A stretch of DNA of 28,201 nucleotides from a virus. Position numbers and translations under genes: made by a program. Below the pieces are notes generated by a model. It worked only from the letters and a program-made list of their open reading frames with translations, did no database searches and was not told the DNA's origin. This document shows positions 7,572 to 16,981 of this stretch, piece by piece (the stretch's first letter is position 1; every line of letters begins with the position of its first letter). Location of the stretch: positions 1-28,201 of the IMG/VR virus record IMGVR_UViG_3300025646_000245; one strand, 5' to 3'.

Positions 7572-10500
7572 ATGGCACAATTTAAAAGTTATGCTAGGCC
7601 AGTTGGGTTTAACCCTATTCAGGTTCCCGATGAAAGCCAGAAGTATTTAAATCAAGGCAACAATTTTATCAATTCACTTAAGACTGCTGCTCAATTTGAT
7701 ATTGCTGAGAAGAATAGGCAACTCCAAGCCCTTACTCAGAATAATGATTTAGAGAACGCTAACCGTGATTTCATATTCAAACGGAATATGGAAAACAAGC
7801 AGCGTGTTCAAGCAGCTATCTTAGGTAATTATGATATTGCCATTCAAAACGCTGAGACTCAAGCACTTAATCAAGCTAAATTATACCAACAGCTTGGTAC
7901 TATTTCAACTGCTGCAGTTCAAGCAGGTGCTACGATTTATCAGAAGGTTCAAGAAGCACAGCAAGAGCGTTATGATAAGGCTGTAAGGGAAGCTGGTCCT
8001 GCAGCTCTACCCATTTCAATGGAGTATGCTAAACTTGGTAAAAACGTTACTGATGAGGTTATCAACAGTAATCCATATTTCCAAGAGCTAATCCATAACA
8101 ATGGTATTAGTACTGCTCAAATTCGTTACCTTGGTGAAAATTCTCAAGGTGGTAAATTTGTAAAAAGCCGTGCTATTCTAGAAGAAATTGGTAAACAGGC
8201 TGACACTTTTTACGCCGAACGTGGCGATCAAAAGTTTGATATTGGTGGTTCCCAAATCAGCCTTAATGAAGCTGAGTATCAAGGCAACCAAGCTGCTGCC
8301 GCTCAGATTAGATCTTTGATTGATACGGAGTTCTATCGTGCGTATCAGTTGAATAGATTTCCAACTGAAACTCTACAGCAATATGTAAACCCCTACATTA
8401 GATCTGCTAGTAATCAAAGTGCTCAACGTACTGCTTCAAACTATCGACAAGAGAAAACAAAGGAACTTGTCAATGAAGAGTATCTTGCTTATAAACAGCA
8501 AGAAACCGATGGTGGTCCGCAGGGTTTAGCTAGAAATATTTCACAAGCAGAAAGTACTGCAGTTAGAAGTAATCGTATTAGCGGCGCTTTCCGTTATTAC
8601 CAAAACAAAATCAATAAAGCTGCAGCAGAGGGTAACCCAGAAGGTGCCATTGCTGATTATACTCAATTTCTAAACTCACCTACCATTAAAAATGGTCGTG
8701 AGATGACCATTGGTGATGCCTTAGCTGGTAGACCTGAGATAGAAGCACTTTCAACTACTATTGAAAAGTCTAAAGATGCTTATCAACGACGTTTAGTTGA
8801 GGAAACACAACGTCCAGCCATTGAAGCTGCTATCCTTGAGAATCAGTTTCTTACCGAGAATCCTCCTCAGACTGCGGAAGAAGTAGAGAAAATGTACGAA
8901 GTTCTTCGTGCAATTCCAGGTAATAGTGGTTATACCAGCACTCGTCTTGAAGCTATCCTACGTAATGAGACGACTGAAGCTAAGGCTATAGCTGCAATGC
9001 GTAAGGATTTTCAAGAGCTTCAAAAAGCTGATCTACTGACAACAAACGAAATGCTTCGTCGTGGTGCTCCGCTTGAGCTTATGCGTGAGTTTGGAGCTGC
9101 TGCTAAAGCCACCCAAGAGGGCATGGCTACATCCGGTAACTATAAGACTGAGATGGAAGCTATCGAAAAGGCTGTTATGGGTCTACCGGGTGTTGTAAAG
9201 GGTCCGAATAGTGTTGTTCATTGGACTGTTCCTATTAAGATCAAACAGCTGCAGAATCAGTTCGCCAGTCGAATGGCAACATTGAGGGCTGGTGGTGATA
9301 CTAGTGCAGCACTTCCTACACAAGTTGCAGCTGATATTATCAGAAACTTCCAAGCAAGCTCTAAGCCTTCAACGAATAAAGGACAGTTTGGTGGGTTTGA
9401 TGATATTAGTAACATTAGCTCACCTTCTGGTAAGGCTAGTGCTCGTATGCGTTGGACCTTAGATCAACTTGAAGCGGCAGGACGAGAGAATAGAACTAAT
9501 ACGTTCTTGGATCAAGATGGTGTTGTGTATAGTGTTTCTGAATTGAAGGACATTATCACAGCCTCTAAACAACCTGGATGGAAACCTGATTCTGTTGCGG
9601 TTGATATTGGCCGTCGTCTTGGTGTTAGTCCTTTGACTGTTATTAACCGTCAGATTGCTGCACGTCAAGACCCAAGCCTACCTTTGGTACGTCTTCCAGA
9701 TCCTCTGATGAAATACCAAACAGGTATTCGTCCTGAGTTTTTGAGGATGTTGGAGACGACCCCTACTCCTGAGATTTCTCGTAGGGCAATGGGAAGTACT
9801 GGTGTATTTGAGCCCGCTACTATTAAACCCTTTAATGGTATTGATATTGGAGGATTGATTGCCCAGGCTGCAGCTAAATATAATTTACCTCCCGCTGTAC
9901 TGGCTGGTCTACTTTCCCACGAAAGTGGTGGATTTAATCCAAGTGTATTGACTGGTCAAAAACCAAGCCCTGCAGGTGCTATTGGTATTGCACAGTTTAT
10001 GCCTGGTACTGCTGCAGAAATGGGCGTCGATCCCTTAAATATCCCACAAGCTATTGATGGGGCTGCAAGATATTTAAGCCAAAACATGCGTCATCCCAAT
10101 AACCCAGGTAATAGCCTTAACTGGGCTATCAGTGCTTATAATAGCGGTCCTGGTGGTGTAGGTATGTCCAAAGAAAATAGGGAGTATTTTGGTAAAGTGA
10201 TGGCAGAGGCGTACAAGTATGGGCATGGCCAAGGGCTACAGTCTCGCTCTTTGCTGCGTTCAGGTTTCATCCAAAAAACCAGTAATTATGATACCGGATT
10301 TGGGTGGCAACCTGTGTCTATGCAAGATGAAAAGGGACGACCTGTTACTATGAGTCGTGATGCTGCTACTGCTTTTGCTCAAATGGTTCAGGCTTCTGGT
10401 GGTGCTGTAAAAGGCTCTGACATTGCTAGTTCTCAAAGATCTGAAGCTAAAAACATTGCTGTTGGTGGAGCACTTAACTCTAAACATGTACATGGAGAAG

Positions 10501-10622
10501 CTATTGATATTCATGGTAAATCAAAAGAGTGGATGATTCAGAACGGGCCTAGATTTGGCTGGTATCTTGTAGATTATCCAGGTACCCATGGAGGACATTT
10601 TGAGTATCGTGGTGTCCACTAA
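7572..10622 (+). CDS. Internal virion protein with lytic transglycosylase and M15-type peptidase domains (T7 gp15-position)
   Basis: The 1016-residue protein has a helical Gln-rich N-terminal two thirds, as expected of an internal core/ejection protein, then two cell-wall domains. Residues about 755-880 are a soluble lytic transglycosylase (SLT, GH23) domain: KYNLPPAVLAGLLSHESGG with catalytic Glu784, then GAIGIAQFMPGTAAEMGVDP and AISAYNSGPGGV. Residues about 925-1016 carry an M15/VanY-like zinc peptidase signature SxHxxGxAxD (Ser970, His972, Gly975, Ala977, Asp979) and a terminal GHFE motif (His1009), giving His-Asp-His ligands. It probably opens peptidoglycan during DNA entry by cutting both glycan and peptide. 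In T7 the transglycosylase is at the N-terminus of gp16, so this placement differs. It lies directly upstream of the gp16-position gene. Confidence 0.9.
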   Translation: MAQFKSYARPVGFNPIQVPDESQKYLNQGNNFINSLKTAAQFDIAEKNRQLQALTQNNDLENANRDFIFKRNMENKQRVQAAILGNYDIAIQNAETQALNQAKLYQQLGTISTAAVQAGATIYQKVQEAQQERYDKAVREAGPAALPISMEYAKLGKNVTDEVINSNPYFQELIHNNGISTAQIRYLGENSQGGKFVKSRAILEEIGKQADTFYAERGDQKFDIGGSQISLNEAEYQGNQAAAAQIRSLIDTEFYRAYQLNRFPTETLQQYVNPYIRSASNQSAQRTASNYRQEKTKELVNEEYLAYKQQETDGGPQGLARNISQAESTAVRSNRISGAFRYYQNKINKAAAEGNPEGAIADYTQFLNSPTIKNGREMTIGDALAGRPEIEALSTTIEKSKDAYQRRLVEETQRPAIEAAILENQFLTENPPQTAEEVEKMYEVLRAIPGNSGYTSTRLEAILRNETTEAKAIAAMRKDFQELQKADLLTTNEMLRRGAPLELMREFGAAAKATQEGMATSGNYKTEMEAIEKAVMGLPGVVKGPNSVVHWTVPIKIKQLQNQFASRMATLRAGGDTSAALPTQVAADIIRNFQASSKPSTNKGQFGGFDDISNISSPSGKASARMRWTLDQLEAAGRENRTNTFLDQDGVVYSVSELKDIITASKQPGWKPDSVAVDIGRRLGVSPLTVINRQIAARQDPSLPLVRLPDPLMKYQTGIRPEFLRMLETTPTPEISRRAMGSTGVFEPATIKPFNGIDIGGLIAQAAAKYNLPPAVLAGLLSHESGGFNPSVLTGQKPSPAGAIGIAQFMPGTAAEMGVDPLNIPQAIDGAARYLSQNMRHPNNPGNSLNWAISAYNSGPGGVGMSKENREYFGKVMAEAYKYGHGQGLQSRSLLRSGFIQKTSNYDTGFGWQPVSMQDEKGRPVTMSRDAATAFAQMVQASGGAVKGSDIASSQRSEAKNIAVGGALNSKHVHGEAIDIHGKSKEWMIQNGPRFGWYLVDYPGTHGGHFEYRGVH

Positions 10623-10644
10623 TTTTTAATTAAAACCTAATCCC

Positions 10645-13600
10645 ATGAATGAAGACGAAATCAGGCAAGATTCCTACCTATTTGGTACGCCAAATTTGAG
10701 TGCTCAAGAGGAACAAGCCCTGGCTGATCAAGCTGCTGCAGAAGTACAAGATCTTGAAAGCATGGAAGTCTATGCTGCAAGACAAGAAGCAATGCAGAAA
10801 GCTCAGCAGGCTATTCCTCAACAAGTACAAGGTGGGCAACAGCCTCAACCTGCTCAACCTACGGGTTCTGAGCAACCTCAACAACAAGAAGGTCAAGGAC
10901 AGAATATTTTTCAGCAAGCATTTGATGTCCTAGCCGCTCCTGGTCAAGGTGTTAATGATTGGTTTGTTGATACACTTAATCTAATTCCTGGTGTTGATCT
11001 TAAAAAACGTACAAAGTTCGAGAATCAAGCAATTCAAACAGCACGTGAAATTAGTAGCGTTGTACTACCATCTATCTTTATCACTAAAGGTCTTGGTACT
11101 GGACTAAGTACTGCTGCTTCTGCTAGTAAGATTAAATTCTTAAGTGATCCAGCTGTTAAACTTTTGGGCAATGTAGCACTTGACGTTGGTGTTGGTGCTG
11201 CTGTTGACTATGCTGTTGAAATCAACCAATACGATGATAACCTTTTCGGTGTAGCCAAACGTGCTATGCCGGATTGGTTTGGTTGGGTTCCAGATGATAT
11301 TGCTACACTAGATAGCGATAGCCCCGACATGAAACGCCAAAAAAATGTTATTGGTGGTGGTGTCTTGGGTCTTACTGGACATCTCCTTGAAGGTGTAGCT
11401 CGACTTGCTAAAGGTGTACGTGGTATCAACCGTGCTACTCAATGGGTACCTGAATCAGAAAAAGCTAAGAATTGGTTTGCTAAGAATGTGACCTCTGATT
11501 CAGTGGATGACATTGAAGAAACCGTTGCAGAGATTGTAGCCAAACAATCTGATGCTTTGGATGAGCTTGGTGAGTATAACTTCTCAAGAAATGCTAATCT
11601 TGATCAACCAATGCTTGGTGTTCATGACCTTTATGGTTATGAGGAATCAGCTATTCGTGCTGTTGATGACCTAGGTATTGTTGGTGCATCAGTAGATTAT
11701 GCTCGCATCCTAGGTAATGCTGATAGCGCCTATGGCCGTGTTGGTAGTGTTATTTCTGAACCTGCACTTAAGTTCGGTCTTGAGATTCCTGAGGGTCAGG
11801 ATGCTATTATTCGTGGCCTTGCTGAGCAGCTGAAAGAAGCTGGTGAGTATGGTTACAGGACGGCATCTGGTAAGTATCTTAGCTTTAAAGAAATTAGTAA
11901 GGCTGGTGAAGATCTTGCTATGGATTTCTACAAGATGGATACTACCACTCTTCGTGAAACCATCAAGAAATTCCAAACACCTAATCAGTACAAAATTCCT
12001 GAACTTAGTGATGAAGGGTATGCAGCTGTCTTTGGTACTATCAAGCAGTTGATGGGTGATTTTGCTGACATGGATGTGATGAAAGCACAGGCCTATGTTG
12101 GTACATCCTTTGCTGGACAAGTCTCTGACATGTCTCAAGGTATGCGTCTTATGGACGGTACCGCTGCTGTAGATCGGGCACAAGAACAAATCCTTGATCG
12201 TCTTGAATTTCTGTTAGCACAGAAAGGTATGACTTCATACTCACGTGGTCGTGCCCTAAATATGCTTAACCTTTGGAATCGTCTTACAGATAAAGGTAGC
12301 GAAGCTTATGGTAAAGGTATCCTTGCTCGCGCACGTCAAGCACTATCTAGTGGTGATATGAGTGCTGAGGCATACCTTAATCGTATTGCTGAAATTAAAG
12401 ATGAAGCTAAGCGTACTATTAACGTACTACGTGAGGTGAAAGCAGAAAAGCCAGAGATGTTGAAGCCACTTCTTTTAGCTTACGAGCTAACAGATGGTAA
12501 GGTAGATACTATCTCTAAACTTAATAACTATGTACGTAACAGTACAGGTGTTGTTAGTAAAGCTTTGGTAGATGGTCAAGCGGAGATTCCGTCTGCGGTG
12601 ATGAAAGGGTTTTACTCGAACCTTTATAATTCTACTCTGTCTGCTATTGCTACACCACTAAAGGCTGGTCTTTCTAACATTGGCCTTCTTGCTGTAAAAC
12701 CTGTTGCTCATACAGCAGGTGCAATGATTCTTGGTAATCATAAGACAATGCGTAAGGCATGGTTCCAGTACTCTGCTGCTTGGGATACACTAAATAAAGG
12801 CTTTGAGTACATGAATCAAGTGTACAAAAGGTCTGCTAGTGATCCCTATGTAATGTCACTAAGAGAAAGCACTGAAGTTGCTGATGATAACCAGCTAAAG
12901 ATTCTTTCTGAATTTGCTGATGCTAAGGCTTCTGTTGGTGACTATGGTCCTCAAGCAATGGTAGCACAGATTGAGGAGATAAATGATCTTGCTAAGCATC
13001 CTTGGTTGCGCTTCGGTCAACGTGGTATGCAAGCATTTGATGGTTTCACTCAAGCTATTATTGGCAACTGGGAAGCACGTGGTCGGGCATGGGAAGAAGT
13101 CACTAAAGGTGGCGCTCTAGATGTTGTTGGTAAACAGGCTGAAGAACTTTCGCAGAAGGTTTATCGGTCTATGTTTGACAAAGATGATAACATTACTGAT
13201 TCTGCTGTACGGTATGCATCTGGAGAGATTTCAATGTCTCTAGATAATGCTGCTAATGAGGCACTATCTAGTTTGATTCGTAGCGCACCTGTACTTAAAC
13301 CGTTTTTGCTATTTACCAAAACTCCTCTTAATATGATGAGCTATATGGGTTCATATAACCCACTTGGTTTGTTTATTAACGAGTTTAATGCTTTTAGTCG
13401 TCCATTTGAGGAAATGCCGAGAAGTCAAGTGACAGAACTTCTTGCTAGTCGTGGTATTACTGCTGACCCTACTAACGCTAAGGCAGCTTATGATTCCATT
13501 CGTGCAGAAATGAAGGGACGTAAGGCTATCGGTACTCTCTCTGTAATGGGAGCTGTTGGTCTCTTTATGTCTGATCGTTTAACTGGTGATGGACTTTATG

Positions 13601-14574
13601 ATAAAGAGAAGCAACGTGTACGCACAGATGCTGGTTGGCAGAAACGTTCTATTCGTGTACCTGGTGGTGCATGGGTTAGTTATGATGGTATCCCTGGTGT
13701 AAGTGATTGGCTTGCACTGACGGCTACTGTCATGGATAACTTTGATGTGTTGAATTCTGCTGAACTGGCTGAAAGTCTTCGTGCTGCTGGTTTCGTCCTT
13801 AGTGCTACCATTACCGACAAGTCTATGTTGGCTGCTCTTGAGCCTCTTAATGATGTTATTCGTGGTGATGTTGGTGCTATTAACCGTTGGACATCTTCCT
13901 TTGCTACCAGTGCAGCAATGCCTGGTGCTAGTTTGATGGCAGAGTTTGGCCGTCTTATGATGCCTGCTAAAAAAGAATTGGAGAACAATTTCTTTGATCT
14001 TGTTGCTAATCGCGTTCCTCCGTTGAAAGCATCACTTCCTAACAAGTACGACTGGATTGATGGTGGTGCAGTTGGCGAACCTATTAACTTCTGGACACGT
14101 GTGTGGAATACATACATGCCGTGGAAAGTAAGCGATTCAATTAGTGCTGAAAAGCAGTTTCTAATTGACATTGAATACGATGCACGACCTAGCCTTCAAA
14201 CCAATGGACGTGGTGTCGATTATACCAATGAAGAACGATCTGAAGTGATGAATATGATGGGTGAGCAGGGTTATTTCCGTGATGCCATCCGTCAAATTAT
14301 GCAGACCGAAGATGCTAAGGTATTCCGTGCTGAATTTAAACGTGCTAAAAATGCTAAGATGGCACCAGATCTTAAGTCTTTTAAACACATCCATCTTTTC
14401 CTAGATTCTGGTCTTCGCTCCTCTATGCGCATGGCTGAGGCTAATCTAGCAAACCGTGATGGTATTCAACAAAAGGTTTATCAAAACGAAGTTGTTGAAA
14501 ACTTTATGCAAGTCGGTGATTACGATGGAGCCAAGCGGTTCCTTGATGACATGAAGCAAACGATGTCTTACTAA
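10645..14574 (+). CDS. Large internal virion protein (T7 gp16-position, 1309 aa)
   Basis: This is the largest gene of the window, with a product similar in size to T7 gp16 (1318 residues). The N-terminus (about 1-95) is disordered and Gln/Pro-rich (QPQPAQPTGSEQPQQQEGQ). Residues about 100-200 contain hydrophobic segments (SVVLPSIFITKGLGTGLS and a Gly/Val/Ala stretch around 175-190). Long helices follow, with a further hydrophobic stretch near IGTLSVMGAVGLFMS. No transglycosylase motif is visible; that activity sits in the preceding protein. By position and size this is the core protein ejected into the host that threads DNA through the inner membrane. The ATG at 10645 was chosen; an alternative ATG nearby would change little. 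Confidence 0.85.
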   Translation: MNEDEIRQDSYLFGTPNLSAQEEQALADQAAAEVQDLESMEVYAARQEAMQKAQQAIPQQVQGGQQPQPAQPTGSEQPQQQEGQGQNIFQQAFDVLAAPGQGVNDWFVDTLNLIPGVDLKKRTKFENQAIQTAREISSVVLPSIFITKGLGTGLSTAASASKIKFLSDPAVKLLGNVALDVGVGAAVDYAVEINQYDDNLFGVAKRAMPDWFGWVPDDIATLDSDSPDMKRQKNVIGGGVLGLTGHLLEGVARLAKGVRGINRATQWVPESEKAKNWFAKNVTSDSVDDIEETVAEIVAKQSDALDELGEYNFSRNANLDQPMLGVHDLYGYEESAIRAVDDLGIVGASVDYARILGNADSAYGRVGSVISEPALKFGLEIPEGQDAIIRGLAEQLKEAGEYGYRTASGKYLSFKEISKAGEDLAMDFYKMDTTTLRETIKKFQTPNQYKIPELSDEGYAAVFGTIKQLMGDFADMDVMKAQAYVGTSFAGQVSDMSQGMRLMDGTAAVDRAQEQILDRLEFLLAQKGMTSYSRGRALNMLNLWNRLTDKGSEAYGKGILARARQALSSGDMSAEAYLNRIAEIKDEAKRTINVLREVKAEKPEMLKPLLLAYELTDGKVDTISKLNNYVRNSTGVVSKALVDGQAEIPSAVMKGFYSNLYNSTLSAIATPLKAGLSNIGLLAVKPVAHTAGAMILGNHKTMRKAWFQYSAAWDTLNKGFEYMNQVYKRSASDPYVMSLRESTEVADDNQLKILSEFADAKASVGDYGPQAMVAQIEEINDLAKHPWLRFGQRGMQAFDGFTQAIIGNWEARGRAWEEVTKGGALDVVGKQAEELSQKVYRSMFDKDDNITDSAVRYASGEISMSLDNAANEALSSLIRSAPVLKPFLLFTKTPLNMMSYMGSYNPLGLFINEFNAFSRPFEEMPRSQVTELLASRGITADPTNAKAAYDSIRAEMKGRKAIGTLSVMGAVGLFMSDRLTGDGLYDKEKQRVRTDAGWQKRSIRVPGGAWVSYDGIPGVSDWLALTATVMDNFDVLNSAELAESLRAAGFVLSATITDKSMLAALEPLNDVIRGDVGAINRWTSSFATSAAMPGASLMAEFGRLMMPAKKELENNFFDLVANRVPPLKASLPNKYDWIDGGAVGEPINFWTRVWNTYMPWKVSDSISAEKQFLIDIEYDARPSLQTNGRGVDYTNEERSEVMNMMGEQGYFRDAIRQIMQTEDAKVFRAEFKRAKNAKMAPDLKSFKHIHLFLDSGLRSSMRMAEANLANRDGIQQKVYQNEVVENFMQVGDYDGAKRFLDDMKQTMSY

Positions 14575-14608
14575 TGCCACCCGCATTAACTTTTATTTTT
14601 CTTAAGCG

Positions 14609-16981
14609 ATGGCTGTAACAGAAAAAATATTTCTCCCTATTGGAGATCCTGGTGGTCCGACTTCTGGGACAACTCAATTTAATTTTCAATTTGAATACGC
14701 AAATCAAACTGATGTAAAAGTTAGTCTTGATGGTGTTGATACAATTGCATACACCTTTGCCAACGCTACAACAATTCAATTAAACACAGCACCTGCTGAT
14801 GGTGTTGTTGTTCGGATTTATCGAGTTACTGATAACGATAATGTTAGAGCCGAATTTTACCCTGGTTCTGCTATCCGTGCTCAAGATTTAAACAATAATT
14901 TTGAGCAAATTCTATATGTAACTCAAGAAAACATTAGAGATGTAGATCTACTTGAGACCTATGTAAACGACACTTTTGTGGAGGATACAAGGGTTAAGAA
15001 TGAAACTGATTCTTGGCCTTATCCTCTTACAGAAGACGAAACTATTCCAACTAGAAAGCTAATTGACGATCACCTTGTACATTTGCGTAATAATGTTGGT
15101 TTCTGGGATGGTCGTTACTACAGGAAAACAGAACTTGATGCTGGTCAACTAGATGATCAATACGTCAGGACTTTTAACCAACAAGTTATTGTAAGGCCAA
15201 GCACTTATACTTACAGTTCATCTGATACAAACGTACCTACAGGTCTTGCTGTAGACAACCGTATTATTCAGCTTAAAGATATTGGAATCTTTGACGATAG
15301 GTATTATACCGAGGCAGAAGCAGATGCTCGCTACTGGAATGTAGATTCCGCCGAATACATTGATAGTGGTGATACCTGGACACCAGATGATCAACACATT
15401 GCCACTACTGCTGCTATTGAAGCCCGTATTGTTACTCTTGTTGATGATGTAGGCGGATTTGTACCTCTTGCATCGTATACAGATTTCCCAACAAGTAATC
15501 CAGATCCTAGTGATGGTGCTGGTACTGTCATTTCAATCCAGAATGTAAGTGGGCTAGATGTAGACTTTCTTGGATTTACAACTAATGCCACAACAACAGC
15601 TGGTACTCAAGTTACTATCTATGGTTTCCCAAGTGGCTTATCCTTTCCGTTGGCTGATGACTTCGGGATGCTTGTCGTTACTACAGCTACACCGAACTGG
15701 TATCAATTCCACCGTCTTGTAGCACCTGCAAGTGATGTAATTGATGTAGCGAGTAATGCTACCAACATTAACACTGTTGCTGGTCAGATTAGTCCAACGA
15801 ATAACGTAGCTACTGTTGCTGGTATTGCTGGTAATATTACTACTACTGCTGGTATCAGTTCTTCTGTTACTGCTGTTGCTGGTAATGCCACTAATATTAA
15901 TACAGTTGCTGGTATTAGCGGTAATGTAACTACTGTTGCTGGTATTAGTGCTAAGGTAACAACTGTCGCTAATAACGACGCTAACGTAACTGCTGTTGCT
16001 AACAACGCTTCTAACATCAATACCGTCTCAGGGAGCATTGCCAACGTCAATACCGTTGGTGGTTCAATTGCTAATGTAAACACGGTTGCTACTAATGTTG
16101 CTGATGTTATTACGGTAGCGGCAGACATTACTGATGTTACAGCAGTGTCTACCAACATTGGTGCGGTATCTGCAATTGGTGCTGACCTTGCCAATAGCTT
16201 TAGTAATATTGACGATTACGGAAGCATTACTGGTTCGGTAACAAGTCCTCCTGGAGGTACGTCTGATATTCAGACAGTTGCTACCAATATTGCTAATGTT
16301 AATACTGTCGCAGGTAATGATGCAAATATCACTACGGTTGCTGGTATTAGTGCCAACGTAACCACGGTTGCTGGTAACACTACAAATATTAATGCAGTAG
16401 CTGCTGATGCAACTGACATCGGTATTGTTGCTGCTGGTATCACAAACGTTAATGCTGTCGGTACGAACATTGCTTCGGTTAATACAGCTGCTACAAACAT
16501 TTCTGCAATTATTGCTGCTCCAACTGAAGCTACTAACGCTGCTAACTCTGCGAGTGCTGCTGCGACTTCAGCGACGAATGCAGCAACCTCAGCAACTAAT
16601 TCAGCTAGCTCTGCTAGTGCTGCAGCAACGTCTGCAACCAATGCAGCTACCAGTGCAAGTAATGCCTCCACTAGTGCAAGCAATGCTTCTAGTAGTGCAA
16701 CGGCTGCTGCTGGATCTGCTAGTAATGCAGCAACGTCTGCTACAGCAGCTGCTACTAGTGAAACTAATGCTGCTAGCTCAGCAGCCTTGGCTTTGCAGTA
16801 TCGAGATGATACAGCAGGTATCCTCACTCAGTCTGGTTCTGATGCGTATAACGTATCTACGAATCAGGCTTGGGGTGACATTATCTCCAGTGTAGTAAGT
16901 CATTTCGATAACGAAATACTGGCAGATACTCTATTGACAATGAGCAAAGGTACTAACACTTACATTTACGGAACTCTCTAA
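14609..16981 (+). CDS. Tail fibre protein with T7 gp17-like N-terminus (proximal fibre/adaptor)
   Basis: This 790-residue fibre protein starts with the T7 gp17 tail-binding domain (residues about 1-150). Seen are FNFQFEYANQTDVKVSLDGV, VVVRIYRVTDNDN, FYPGSAIRAQDLNNNFEQIL and YVTQENIRD, all typical of the 'G..I...DLN.NF.Q.L....E' pattern. Residues about 150-375 look beta-rich (two 'FDDRYY/GRYYRK' units). Residues about 379-631 are short Asn/Val/Thr repeats (NINTVAG, NVTTVAGI), and about 640-725 an Ala/Ser/Thr coiled coil (SATNAAT, SASNAS). It has no S74 chaperone domain; the next gene, overlapping its stop by one base, has one. The pair probably forms proximal and distal parts of a host-recognition fibre. 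Confidence 0.92.
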   Translation: MAVTEKIFLPIGDPGGPTSGTTQFNFQFEYANQTDVKVSLDGVDTIAYTFANATTIQLNTAPADGVVVRIYRVTDNDNVRAEFYPGSAIRAQDLNNNFEQILYVTQENIRDVDLLETYVNDTFVEDTRVKNETDSWPYPLTEDETIPTRKLIDDHLVHLRNNVGFWDGRYYRKTELDAGQLDDQYVRTFNQQVIVRPSTYTYSSSDTNVPTGLAVDNRIIQLKDIGIFDDRYYTEAEADARYWNVDSAEYIDSGDTWTPDDQHIATTAAIEARIVTLVDDVGGFVPLASYTDFPTSNPDPSDGAGTVISIQNVSGLDVDFLGFTTNATTTAGTQVTIYGFPSGLSFPLADDFGMLVVTTATPNWYQFHRLVAPASDVIDVASNATNINTVAGQISPTNNVATVAGIAGNITTTAGISSSVTAVAGNATNINTVAGISGNVTTVAGISAKVTTVANNDANVTAVANNASNINTVSGSIANVNTVGGSIANVNTVATNVADVITVAADITDVTAVSTNIGAVSAIGADLANSFSNIDDYGSITGSVTSPPGGTSDIQTVATNIANVNTVAGNDANITTVAGISANVTTVAGNTTNINAVAADATDIGIVAAGITNVNAVGTNIASVNTAATNISAIIAAPTEATNAANSASAAATSATNAATSATNSASSASAAATSATNAATSASNASTSASNASSSATAAAGSASNAATSATAAATSETNAASSAALALQYRDDTAGILTQSGSDAYNVSTNQAWGDIISSVVSHFDNEILADTLLTMSKGTNTYIYGTL
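15745..16503 (+). repeat. Degenerate short-period repeats inside the fibre gene
   Basis: DNA coding for units of roughly 11 residues such as NATNINTVAG, SGNVTTVAGI, NDANVTAVANN, IANVNTVGGS is repeated many times with drift. At base level 'GTTGCTGGTATTAG' and 'AACATTAATAC'-like stretches recur. A shorter Ala/Ser/Thr heptad-like repeat follows at about 16540-16790. Repeats like these make fibre length prone to change by recombination. Confidence 0.85.

Noticed and set aside
16270-16827. 185-codon minus-strand frame in the fibre gene (Ala/Val/Leu-rich)
   Set aside because: It is the complement of the Ala/Ser/Thr repeat and mimics a membrane protein only because of the repeat.
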